64,000 nucleotides of DNA from JAGOBP01 sp964550855 (GTDB taxonomy: Bacteria > Chloroflexota > Anaerolineae > Fen-1058): positions 1 through 64,000 of the forward strand of contig CAZKBQ010000020.1 of the NCBI GenBank assembly GCA_964550855.1, written 5' to 3'. The notes under the pieces are model-generated. The model searched no databases. It had not been told where the DNA came from and worked only from the letters and a program-made list of their open reading frames with translations. Below, one piece after another: positions 8,926-16,716 of this stretch (the first letter of the stretch is position 1; each line of letters begins with the position of its first letter). The translations under genes were made by a program, and so were the position numbers.

Positions 8926-8995
8926 CCTCAATGACAGATGACAAATGAACACTGAACCAACCCGTAAGTCATTGGCCAGTGTTCATTTATCTGCG
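8926..8995. repeat. Inverted repeat in the dnaK-dnaJ spacer
   Basis: ATGAACACTG and CAGTGTTCAT flank about 22 bases between dnaK and dnaJ, next to iterated ATGACAGATGACAAATGA. It resembles the other intergenic filler repeats of this window and might also form an mRNA-processing stem. Confidence 0.5.
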
Positions 8996-8998
8996 CGG

Positions 8999-10914
8999 CT
9001 AGTTCTTGGTGAATTCGCCGTCGATCACGTCGTCACCGCCGCTGAAGCCGGCGGGGCCGGTCGAGCCGCCCGTCTCACCGCCGGGCGGCGTGCCCGCGCC
9101 GGGCTGTTCGTACATGGCCGCGCCGATCTTCTGGATCGACTGCCCCAGATCGTCGGTCTGCCGCTTCAACTGATCGACGCTGCCCGTCTCCAGGATACCC
9201 TTCAACGAATTGACCTTGCTCTCGATCTCGCCGCGCACATCGGCGGCCACTTTCTCGCCCAGATCGCGCAGCGTCTTCTCGGCCGTATAGATCATGTTGT
9301 CGGCGTGATTGCGCGCTTCGATGCGCTCCTTGCGTTTGGTATCCTCGGCCGCAAATTTCTCGGCGTCCTTCACCATCCGATTGACCTCGTCTTCCGACAG
9401 GCCCGACGACGCCGTGATGGTAATGTGCTGGCTGCGGCCCGTGGCCTTGTCTGAAGCCTTCACGTTCAAGATGCCGTTGGCGTCGATGTCGAATTCCACT
9501 TCGATCTGCGGCACGCCGCGCGGTGCAGGCGGAATGCCGTCCAGGATGAACTTGCCCAGCGTCTTGTTGTCGGCCGCCATGGGGCGCTCGCCCTGCGTGA
9601 CGTGAATCTCCACGCTGGTCTGCCCGTCGGAAGCAGTGGAAAAGATCTGGCTCTTCTTGGTGGGAATGGTGGTGTTGCGCGGGATCAGCGCCGTAGCCAC
9701 GCCGCCCAGCGTCTCAATGCTCAGCGTCAGCGGCGTCACGTCCAGCAGCAGCACGTCTTTCACTTCGCCGCCCAGCACACCCGCCTGAATGGCCGCGCCC
9801 ACCGCCACCACTTCGTCGGGGTTCACCCCCTTGTGCGGCTCCTTGCCAAAGAACTTGCGCACCGCGTCCACCACAGCGGGCATGCGCGTCATGCCGCCCA
9901 CCAGCACCACCTCGTCGATCTTGTCGGGCGTGATGTTGGCGTCTTGCAGCGCGCGCTTGCACGGCTCGATCGAGCGCTGAATCAGGTCGCCGGTCAGCTG
10001 TTCCAGCTTGGCGCGCGTGAGCTTGATCAACAGGTGCTTGGGACCGGAGGCGTCCGCCGTAATGTACGGCAGGTTGATCTCAGTCTCCATCAGCGTCGAT
10101 AGTTCGATCTTGGCCTTCTCGGCCGCTTCCTTCAGACGCTGCAGCGCCTGCCGGTCGCCGCGCAGATCGATGCCCTGCTCCTTCTTATATTCATCCGCCA
10201 CGTAATCGATGATGCGCTGATCGAAGTCGTCGCCGCCCAGGAAGGTGTCGCCGTTGGTGGACTGCACCTCAAACACCCCGTCGCCCACGTCCAGAATGGA
10301 AATATCGAACGTGCCGCCGCCCAGGTCGTACACCGCGATCACTTGATCTTTCTTTTGATCCAGACCGTAGGCCAGCGACGACGCGGTCGGTTCGTTGATG
10401 ATCCGCAGGACTTCCAGCCCCGCGATCTTGCCCGCATCTTTGGTGGCCTGGCGCTGCGAATCGTTGAAGTAAGCCGGCACCGTGATCACGGCCTGCGTGA
10501 CCGGCTCGCCCAGATACGCCTCGGCGTCCTGCTTGATCTTCTGCAGGATCATCGCCGAGATCTCCGGCGGCGAATAGTCCTTGCCGTCCATCACCACGCG
10601 GCAGTCGCCGTTGGGCGCTTCCACGATCTTGTAGGGCAGGCGCTGCATGGCGCGCTGCACCTGTTCGTCGCGCATTTTGCGGCCCATCAGGCGCTTGACC
10701 GAAAAAATCGTATTTTCAGGATTGATGACGGCCTGTCGGCGCGCTACCTGGCCTACGCTGCGCTCGTGTGTCTTGGGATTCACCGCCACCACCGATGGGA
10801 TCAGCCGCGACCCTTCGGATGACGGAATGACCACCGGCTCGCCGCCTTCCATGACGGCCACTACCGAGTTGGTCGTGCCNNNNNNNNNNGATCGATGCCG
10901 ATAATCTTGCCCAT
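8999..10914 (-). CDS. dnaK: Molecular chaperone DnaK (Hsp70), interrupted by an assembly gap
   Basis: The true start is ATG 10914 (MGKIIGID), with GGAG seven bases upstream. Ten N at 10880-10889 then replace the codons between GID and GTTNS, which puts the two parts out of frame as written. The downstream part is intact: nucleotide-binding domain with VPAYFNDSQRQAT, IINEPTASSLAYGLD, YDLGGGTFDISIL and the substrate-binding domain, ending DDVIDGEFTKN. Hsp70 folds nascent and stressed proteins together with DnaJ and GrpE. The expected full length is about 635 residues once the gap is set to two bases. This is an assembly artefact rather than a pseudogene. Confidence 0.96.
10880..10889. other. 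Assembly gap (10 N) inside dnaK
   Basis: A run of ten N between codon 8 (GAT) plus one base and GGCACGACC. The invariant Hsp70 motif GIDLGTTNS needs only two bases (completing CTN) here. The gap length is therefore a placeholder and breaks the frame. Confidence 0.97.
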
Positions 10915-10929
10915 GATGTCTCTCCGTTG

Positions 10930-10965
10930 ATTAACTGAAAATTGGATATTGGAAATTGGCTGTTG
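10930..10965. repeat. Iterated ATTGG motif between grpE and dnaK
   Basis: Imperfect tandem copies of a 7-9-base unit, AAATTGGATATTGGAAATTGG, fill most of the short spacer between grpE and dnaK. This is another member of the intergenic iterated-motif class seen elsewhere in the window. Confidence 0.6.
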
Positions 10966-10967
10966 GA

Positions 10968-11534
10968 CTACTTCGCCACGCGGACCATGGCCGGCCGCAG
11001 CACCCGCTCGCCCAGCTTATAGCCGCGCGTCACTTCGCCGATAATATGGCCGCTTTCGATCTGCTCTGACTCTTCGTGCGTGATCGCCTCATGCACATTG
11101 GGATCAAACGCATCGCCCGGCGCAACCGGAATGGCCTTGACGTTGGATTGTTCCAGCAACCCCGTCAATTTGCGATGCACCAGCATCACCCCATTGACCC
11201 ACGGCTGATCTTTCAGCGCCTCCGGCAAGGTGGCCGCTGCTCGATCGAAGTCGTCGACGATCGGCAGCAAGCGGGCCAGCACATCGGCGCCGGCGCTGGC
11301 CAGCAATTCGGCGCGCTCGGCTTCGGTGCGGCGCTTGTAATTGGCAAACTCGGCGCGAGCGCGCTGCCAGCCATCCAGATTCTCGGTGGCTTCGGCCCGC
11401 GCCTGCTTGAGCTGCTCCGTCAGATCCTTGAAGAGGTCGATCGGCTGCCCGGCTTCATCGGCACCATTGCTGGCCCCCACGGCGGGTTGTTCGTTGGCTT
11501 CTTCAGGCCCTTCTTTGATAACGTCGTCTGTCAC
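10968..11534 (-). CDS. grpE: Nucleotide exchange factor GrpE
   Basis: 188 residues from GTG 11534, which has GGAG nine bases upstream. An ATG at 11567 would add the hydrophobic MFIYFPVEWLT, unlike GrpE. Acidic N-terminus (about 1-35), long dimerisation coiled coil (about 35-90, ARAEFANYKRRTEAERAEL is family-typical), then the beta-domain (about 120-188) with FDPNVHEAITHEE and ending GERVLRPAMVRVAK. It releases ADP from DnaK. Second gene of the hrcA-grpE-dnaK-dnaJ operon. Confidence 0.93.
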   Translation of the reverse strand: MTDDVIKEGPEEANEQPAVGASNGADEAGQPIDLFKDLTEQLKQARAEATENLDGWQRARAEFANYKRRTEAERAELLASAGADVLARLLPIVDDFDRAAATLPEALKDQPWVNGVMLVHRKLTGLLEQSNVKAIPVAPGDAFDPNVHEAITHEESEQIESGHIIGEVTRGYKLGERVLRPAMVRVAK

Positions 11535-11613
11535 GGTCAACCACTCCACAGGAAAATAGATGAACACACTCGAAGGCGTAACAGCGGCCGCTGCCGGCCC
11601 GCGCCTTCAGCTG

Positions 11614-12669
11614 CTAGAAAATATCCGAAATCAAATCTGTCATCAGCACAGATACGTAGCGCACGGCCGAGATGGTGCGGCCATACGGCATGCGCGTCGG
11701 CCCCACCACGCCCAGCGCGCCGGTGGCCCGTTGAGCCACGCCGTAGCGCGACAGCACCAGGCTGCAGTCGCGCAGCTCGGCCCAGCGCCCTTCGCTGCCG
11801 ATGACGACCTGCACGCCGCCCACCGACGGGTCGAGCGCGGAATTCAGCACGTCCTCCAACAGCGCGCGCTCTTCAAACACTTTCAACAACCCTTCGGCCG
11901 ATTCGCGATCTTCGAACTCGGGCTTGCGCAGCACGTCGCTCAGGCCGTCGCGGAACACATCGGCGGCCGCCCACTGATCGGCGCGGCTCATGATGTCGGT
12001 TACTCGCGCCAGCACGTCGGCCTCCAGGGCCGAGAGATCCGATCGGCGGGTGCGCAGCTCTTCCACCGTGCGATTGCTCAACAACGTGTTCAGCCGCGCC
12101 GAAACGGCATCCAGATCGGCCTGGCTCAGCGGATCGGCCAGCGTCAGCATTTCCTGCTTCACCGAGCCGTCCATCATCACCAACACAAACAGCACCAGCC
12201 GCCCCTGCGTGGAGATGAGCTGCAAGTGCTTGAACCGGGCCTGGGGGGCGCGCGGCGCTGTGACGATGGCGGCGCTGCCCGAGGCGCGCGCCAGCACCGA
12301 CGATGCCAGCCGCATCCACTGCTCCAGGTCAAACCGGGCCTGGTGAAACTGGTGCTGAATGGTGCGCTGCTCTTCGGGCGGCAGATCGTCGTCGCCCATC
12401 AGCGATTCCACGAAGTAGCGGTAGCCGGCATCGGTGGGGATGCGGCCGGCCGAGGTGTGCGGATGCGTCAGCAGGCCGCGCTCTTCCAGCCGCGCCAGCT
12501 CGTTGCGAATGGTGGCCGGCGACAGGTCCAGGTGATAGCGCTCGACGAGCACCTTGCTGCCCACCGGTTGCACCTTGCGCGAACCGTCTTCAGTTTCGAT
12601 CTCGCTGCTGATGTACTCGCGGATGACGAGACCGAGAATCAGTTGTTGGCGTGGGCTTAAATCTGGCAT
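11614..12669 (-). CDS. hrcA: Heat-inducible transcription repressor HrcA
   Basis: 351 residues. N-terminal winged helix (about 1-100; LSPRQQLILGLVIREYI and HLDLSPATIRNELARLEERGLL, then THPHTSAGRIPTDAGYRYFV, the HrcA signature), followed by the GAF-like HrcA domain and the end VGPTRMPYGRTISAVRYVS. It represses transcription by binding CIRCE. A perfect CIRCE lies 22 bases before its own start, so it autoregulates itself and grpE-dnaK-dnaJ. Length is normal for the family. Confidence 0.97.
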   Translation of the reverse strand: MPDLSPRQQLILGLVIREYISSEIETEDGSRKVQPVGSKVLVERYHLDLSPATIRNELARLEERGLLTHPHTSAGRIPTDAGYRYFVESLMGDDDLPPEEQRTIQHQFHQARFDLEQWMRLASSVLARASGSAAIVTAPRAPQARFKHLQLISTQGRLVLFVLVMMDGSVKQEMLTLADPLSQADLDAVSARLNTLLSNRTVEELRTRRSDLSALEADVLARVTDIMSRADQWAAADVFRDGLSDVLRKPEFEDRESAEGLLKVFEERALLEDVLNSALDPSVGGVQVVIGSEGRWAELRDCSLVLSRYGVAQRATGALGVVGPTRMPYGRTISAVRYVSVLMTDLISDIF

Positions 12670-12690
12670 GGGATCACACGCTCACAAGCA

Positions 12691-12717
12691 TTAGCACTCT
12701 CGCACAGAGAGTGCTAA
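12691..12717. promoter_or_regulatory. CIRCE operator (HrcA binding site)
   Basis: TTAGCACTC (12691-12699), nine bases, GAGTGCTAA (12709-12717): an exact match to the CIRCE consensus and spacing. It lies just downstream of the expected transcription start of the hrcA operon, where bound HrcA would block transcription. Confidence 0.98.
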
Positions 12718-12731
12718 TCATAACGTGACAG

Positions 12732-12760
12732 ATTATACCGCAGCGAGCGCAGGCGGTCAA
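12732..12760 (-). promoter_or_regulatory. Promoter of the hrcA-grpE-dnaK-dnaJ operon
   Basis: Read on the minus strand: TTGACC (12760-12755), 17 bases, TATAAT (12737-12732). This is an almost perfect house-keeping promoter directly upstream of CIRCE, consistent with repressor-type rather than alternative-sigma heat-shock control. Confidence 0.93.
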
Positions 12761-12865
12761 TCATTTTTGTATAAGAGATGTATTAGAAAGGCGCAGAAGC
12801 CCGATCGGGCCGGCAGCAACCCGACCGGCTTTCGCGGCGAAATTGTCGATTCTCGCCTCGGCCTG

Positions 12866-14122
12866 TCACTGCACCAGCAGCGGCAGCCACAGGCGGAAGA
12901 TCGGCGGCCCGGGCGGTTCCGACGTCGGGATGACGGCGACGCCGGTGGGCAGGTCCGAAACGACGCGAGTAATGGTCGTGCCGCTGGACAGATTGACGAT
13001 GGGCACAAAGTTGGGCGTGCTCCAGTCGATAAATGTCATGGGGTAACCCAGGTAAGCCTTGCCGTTTACGACTGCGATCGTATCCACTCCATAGAGCTGG
13101 CCTTCGGTAAGGCGCAGCAAATCCGCGATTCCGTTGGCCTTCAGGCGCACCTGCCCCGGCCCATCGATGGTCAGCACCGCCAATTCATCTGTATCGTCCA
13201 GCACGTTGTTGCCGCTGTTGCCATGCAGATACGCTTCGTAGCCGTCGGCGCTGAAGGCCACCGACTGCGGCGCGCGCGTCAGACCGGTGATGACGCCGGT
13301 GAAGCTCAGCACGCCGGGCGCGGTGATGCGATACACGCCCACCTCAAAGCGCGAATTGGCCGGCGGGTTGTAGGCAAAGCCATCGCAGATGATGACGGTC
13401 TGGCCGTCGGGCGCAATGCCGACGTTGGATGGATGCGGGCTGATCTCGCCGCCCACTCGTCCATCGGGTGTCAACGTGTAGGTGTACGTGTGGGTCAGCG
13501 TCAGCGCGCCGGTCGCATCGATGCGCAGCGCGTGGATCACGCCGTTCCAGAAGTCGACCGTGATGACCGTGCCGTCGGGCGCGATGTCCACGGCCTGCGC
13601 GTTGAGCGCGGGCAGACTCAACGTGTAGGCCACGCGGCGCGACAGCACATCCACTGAGACGATGGGGCTGTCGGTGCCGCCGTCGGTCACCACCGCAAAG
13701 CGGCCATCGTGCGTCAGCGCGATGTCTTCGGCCAGCAGCGGCAGTGTGACCGAGGTGATGACTGACGGGGTGAGCGGTTGGGTCACGTCCACAAAGTACA
13801 CGGCCTGATAGCCAAAGTTGGTGATCAGCGCGGTGCGGCCGTCGGGCGTGACGACCACATCGAGCAGCGCCCCGCCCGATTCGCCCAGCTCGCCCGCGAG
13901 AAACGGCCCGTGGACGGTATCCGTGGCCGTATCGATCATCTCCAGCGTGCCCGTCAGATTGACCAGGATGATCCAGTCAGCAGGATCAGATTTGGCCGCG
14001 CGCGGCGCGGGTGAAGCCCGGACGGCAGCTGCGCGCCAGAAAGTCATCAGCAGCCAACCGATCATGGCCGTCACCAATAGCGTCAATCCCAAGCGTGCCC
14101 GATACGAAGTCGTCGTCAACAT
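12866..14122 (-). CDS. Secreted beta-propeller (YVTN/WD-like) protein of unknown function
   Basis: 418 residues from ATG 14122, with AGGAG six bases upstream. One N-terminal helix (about 10-28) acts as signal or anchor. The rest is built from repeated units of the DVVVTPDGRTALITN / DIALTHDGRFAVVTD / GIAPDGQTVIICD type, as in seven-bladed propellers of the lactonase/YVTN class. It ends FRLWLPLLVQ after a Pro-rich hinge. Short aromatic plus LPL tails are, in my recollection, common at the ends of secreted Chloroflexota proteins. There are no obvious catalytic residues, so a binding or scaffold role is the safest guess. It stands alone between the heat-shock and envelope loci. Confidence 0.65.
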   Translation of the reverse strand: MLTTTSYRARLGLTLLVTAMIGWLLMTFWRAAAVRASPAPRAAKSDPADWIILVNLTGTLEMIDTATDTVHGPFLAGELGESGGALLDVVVTPDGRTALITNFGYQAVYFVDVTQPLTPSVITSVTLPLLAEDIALTHDGRFAVVTDGGTDSPIVSVDVLSRRVAYTLSLPALNAQAVDIAPDGTVITVDFWNGVIHALRIDATGALTLTHTYTYTLTPDGRVGGEISPHPSNVGIAPDGQTVIICDGFAYNPPANSRFEVGVYRITAPGVLSFTGVITGLTRAPQSVAFSADGYEAYLHGNSGNNVLDDTDELAVLTIDGPGQVRLKANGIADLLRLTEGQLYGVDTIAVVNGKAYLGYPMTFIDWSTPNFVPIVNLSSGTTITRVVSDLPTGVAVIPTSEPPGPPIFRLWLPLLVQ

Positions 14123-14182
14123 CTTGCTCCTTTCCATGTCAAGCCGATTACCGATCCGCGCCACTCAACTACTCTGCCCAAT

Positions 14183-14226
14183 AAAAACAACACCGTCCGG
14201 CCCGGACAACGCACGGTCGGACGGTG
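14183..14226 (-). terminator. Intrinsic terminator of the envelope gene cluster
   Basis: On the minus strand CACCGTCCG pairs perfectly with CGGACGGTG (14226-14218 with 14199-14191), followed by TTGTTTTTATT. It lies directly after the stop of the sugar-transferase gene (14245). Confidence 0.85.
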
Positions 14227-14244
14227 ACAGCGGGCGGGAGGCCA

Positions 14245-15696
14245 TCAATAAGCGTTGCGATCGAAGAAGCCGCGGAAGACCTGGCGGATGATGATCTTGA
14301 AATCGAGCAACAGCGACCAGTTCTCGATATACCAGAGGTCGTACTTGGTGCGTTCGATGATGGAGGTGTCGCCGCGCAGGCCGTTGACCTGCGCCCAGCC
14401 CGTCATGCCGGCTTTCTCTTTGTGGCGTTCCATGTAGCGCGGAATGCTGCGGCGGAATTGCTCCACGTAAACGGGTCGCTCGGGGCGCGGCCCCACCAGG
14501 CTCATGTCGCCCACCAGCACGTTGATCAATTGCGGCAGCTCGTCCACGTTGAGCTTGCGCAGCAGCGCGCCCAGCCGGGTGCGGCGTGGATCGTTGGGCC
14601 GTGTCCAGCCGGGGCCGTTCGATTCGGCATCCTGCCGCATGGAGCGGAACTTCAACATCATGAACGGCCGGGCGTCCAGCCCCATCCGTTCCTGTGCGTA
14701 AAAGACCGAGCCGGGTGATTCGAGTTTGATGGCCACGGCGATGAGGAACATCAGCGGCGAAAGCAGCACCAGCCCGATGGCGCTGCCCGTGATGTCCATC
14801 AGCCGCTTGACGGTGACGCGCCAGCCGCGCAGCCGCACGTCGCGGATGCTCAACAGCGGCAGGCCGCCCAGATCATCGATGGAAACCTGATTGGCGATGA
14901 TCTGAAACACGTCCGGGAAAACCTTGATGCTGAGATCGGCCTTGGCGCACTTGGAGATCAGGTCGAGAATGTCGTTGTGCGAGGCTTCGGGCAGCGCGAT
15001 GATCACTTCGTCCACCTGGTGCTGATCGATCAGCCGCGGCAAATCCTCGGCCGGGCCGAGCAGTGGCGCGCCCGGTCCGTCCTCCGCGTCGTCACGACCG
15101 CCGTTCTGGCTGCCGCCGTTGTGGCCGTTGTCCCGGCTGACGAAGCCGACGACTTCGTAGCCGAGGAAGGGTGATTCGGTAATCTTCTCGTGCACCAGCC
15201 GGCCGATGTCGCCGGTGCCGACGATGAGCACCCGGTCGCGCCCGATGCCGTGTTCCTGCAAACGCACTTGCACGGCGCGATACAACCAGCGCCCCAGCGT
15301 CACCAGCACGATGGTGAAGATCCACGCGTAAATGATGAGCACCCGTGGAAAATCAAACTCGAAGCTCTTGAACAGCAGCGTGGAAGCGGCCACCGACATC
15401 ATGGTGCCGATGGACACTGCGCCGAAAATGCCGTAGAACTCGTCGATCTTGGAGACGGCGCGCACCAGATGATACAGCCGCGAAGAGAACGCCACGCTGA
15501 CGATGGCGGCCACTTGTACGATAAGCATGCCGGCGTAATCGGTCAGCGGGCCGATCTTGACGTTGGGATCGTAGCGGACGCTGTCGGCGCGCAGCAGATA
15601 GGCCATGAGGAAGGCCAGCGCGATCATGGCCGCGTCGGTGGCCATCAGCCCGATGACGAACAGCGTGCGAATCCGATTGTTCTTCGTTGCTCTCAT
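14245..15696 (-). CDS. Polyprenyl-phosphate sugar-1-phosphate transferase (exopolysaccharide initiating enzyme)
   Basis: 483 residues from ATG 15696, which overlaps the stop of the GT2 gene as ATGA (15696-15693), a translational-coupling junction. Four to five N-terminal helices (about 10-140), a Rossmann-like CoA_binding_3 region (VLIVGTGDIGRLVHEKI), a further helix near 300, then the bacterial sugar transferase domain with MLKFRSM, KLNVDELPQLINVLVGDM and SLVGPRPERPVY. It transfers a hexose-1-phosphate to undecaprenyl phosphate at the inner face of the membrane, the first step of an exopolysaccharide or glycan. A WbaP/CpsE-like enzyme; the sugar is unknown. Confidence 0.93.
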   Translation of the reverse strand: MRATKNNRIRTLFVIGLMATDAAMIALAFLMAYLLRADSVRYDPNVKIGPLTDYAGMLIVQVAAIVSVAFSSRLYHLVRAVSKIDEFYGIFGAVSIGTMMSVAASTLLFKSFEFDFPRVLIIYAWIFTIVLVTLGRWLYRAVQVRLQEHGIGRDRVLIVGTGDIGRLVHEKITESPFLGYEVVGFVSRDNGHNGGSQNGGRDDAEDGPGAPLLGPAEDLPRLIDQHQVDEVIIALPEASHNDILDLISKCAKADLSIKVFPDVFQIIANQVSIDDLGGLPLLSIRDVRLRGWRVTVKRLMDITGSAIGLVLLSPLMFLIAVAIKLESPGSVFYAQERMGLDARPFMMLKFRSMRQDAESNGPGWTRPNDPRRTRLGALLRKLNVDELPQLINVLVGDMSLVGPRPERPVYVEQFRRSIPRYMERHKEKAGMTGWAQVNGLRGDTSIIERTKYDLWYIENWSLLLDFKIIIRQVFRGFFDRNAY

Positions 15697-16640
15697 GAGC
15701 GGCGTCTCATTTCGGCGCGCAGCGGCGCGCCGCCTTTCAGCCCCAGGCCCAGTCGCACCAGGGCATCGATCGGGCGCGGGGTGGCCGCTCGATAGTGTTT
15801 GCGATAGAACAGCCACATCGCCCGATCAAATTCATACTTCGCTCTGGCTGCACCCGCGTTGTCCTGACTGCTGGCGGCGCGTTTGACGTGCGTCACCACC
15901 ACCGCGGGGTAATAATATACCGCCCAGCCGCACGCTTTGATGCGATACGCCCAGTCCAGGTCTTCGCCGTACATCCAAAACGCCTCGTCCAGCAGGCCGA
16001 CCTGTTGAATGGCTTCGCGCCGCACCAGCATGAATGCGCCCACCACCGCATCGATCTCGGCGGGCTGATCGGGATCGAGGTAAGTCATGTTGTAGCGGCC
16101 AAACCGCCGGCTCTTGGGGAAAATTTTACTCAATTTGGTCAAACGCCAGAAGGACACTTCCACTGAGGGGAAGCTGCGGCGGCAGGCCAGATCAAGCGAG
16201 CCGTCCCGCCGCACCAGCTTGGGGCCGCTGACGCCGAACGACGGATTTCGATCCATGAGGTCGATCATACGCGCAAAGGCGTCGGGCGGCACCACCGTAT
16301 CGGGATTGAGCAGGAGCGCGTACCGGGGAATTTCTGATTGTTGCCGGCCAATGGCTGATTCAACAGCGGCCTGATGCCCGATCTCCGATCCCGGCCCCCC
16401 GAATCCGAACAACTTCAAGCCGCGATTATTGGCCGCCGCGTAACCGAGATTGTCCGTGTTGCGAATCAACTTCGCCTGCGGGAATTCGCGGGCCACCATG
16501 TCGGCGCTGCCGTCGGGCGAGGCATTATCCACCACGCACACGTCAAAGGCGAGGCCGGTGCTGGCATACACAGAGTACAAACAGTCGCGGAGCAGATCGC
16601 AGACGTTGTAGTTGACGATGACGATGGCGAGATCGAGCAT
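15693..16640 (-). CDS. GT2-family glycosyltransferase with an in-frame repeat insertion
   Basis: 315 residues from ATG 16640 (MLDLAIVIVNYN). A-type GT fold: VDNASPDGSADMV, the DXD-like LLNPDTVV, and the family-typical LLDEAFWMYGEDLDWAYRIK. It resembles rhamnosyl- or other glycan-extending transferases. Between NNRGLKLFG and RYALLLNPD lies an extra stretch of about 25 residues (SEIGHQAAVESAIGRQQSEI) encoded by GGCTGAT/ATCAGCC-type iterated DNA (16328-16395) that relatives are expected to lack. The stop overlaps the start of the sugar-transferase gene. Confidence 0.9.
   Translation of the reverse strand: MLDLAIVIVNYNVCDLLRDCLYSVYASTGLAFDVCVVDNASPDGSADMVAREFPQAKLIRNTDNLGYAAANNRGLKLFGFGGPGSEIGHQAAVESAIGRQQSEIPRYALLLNPDTVVPPDAFARMIDLMDRNPSFGVSGPKLVRRDGSLDLACRRSFPSVEVSFWRLTKLSKIFPKSRRFGRYNMTYLDPDQPAEIDAVVGAFMLVRREAIQQVGLLDEAFWMYGEDLDWAYRIKACGWAVYYYPAVVVTHVKRAASSQDNAGAARAKYEFDRAMWLFYRKHYRAATPRPIDALVRLGLGLKGGAPLRAEMRRRS
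16328..16395. repeat. Iterated motif inside the glycosyltransferase gene
   Basis: Imperfect units such as AATGGCTGAT (16350-16359), TTTCTGATTG and ATCTCCGATCCC are read in frame as an extra loop of the GT2 protein. The 10-mer AATGGCTGAT also occurs in the repeat inside the penicillin-binding-protein gene (51510-51519). Confidence 0.6.
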
Positions 16641-16664
16641 GATGAATGACGGGCGAAAATGATG

Positions 16665-16716
16665 CGTGATGAGACTCACCACGCCTTACGTTTCACGCTT
16701 TACGTTTTACGTTTTG
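16665..16716. repeat. Iterated AACGTAA/TTTACGT motif between murE and the glycosyltransferase
   Basis: TTACGTTTCACGCTTTACGT, then TTTACGTTTTGG: four imperfect copies of a 9-base unit filling the murE-GT2 spacer. Related units occur at 38030-38082. Confidence 0.7.

Noticed and set aside
12790..12830. Terminator after the beta-propeller gene
   Set aside because: GCCCGATCGGGC and neighbouring GCCGG blocks can fold, but no clear long stem or T-run is present.
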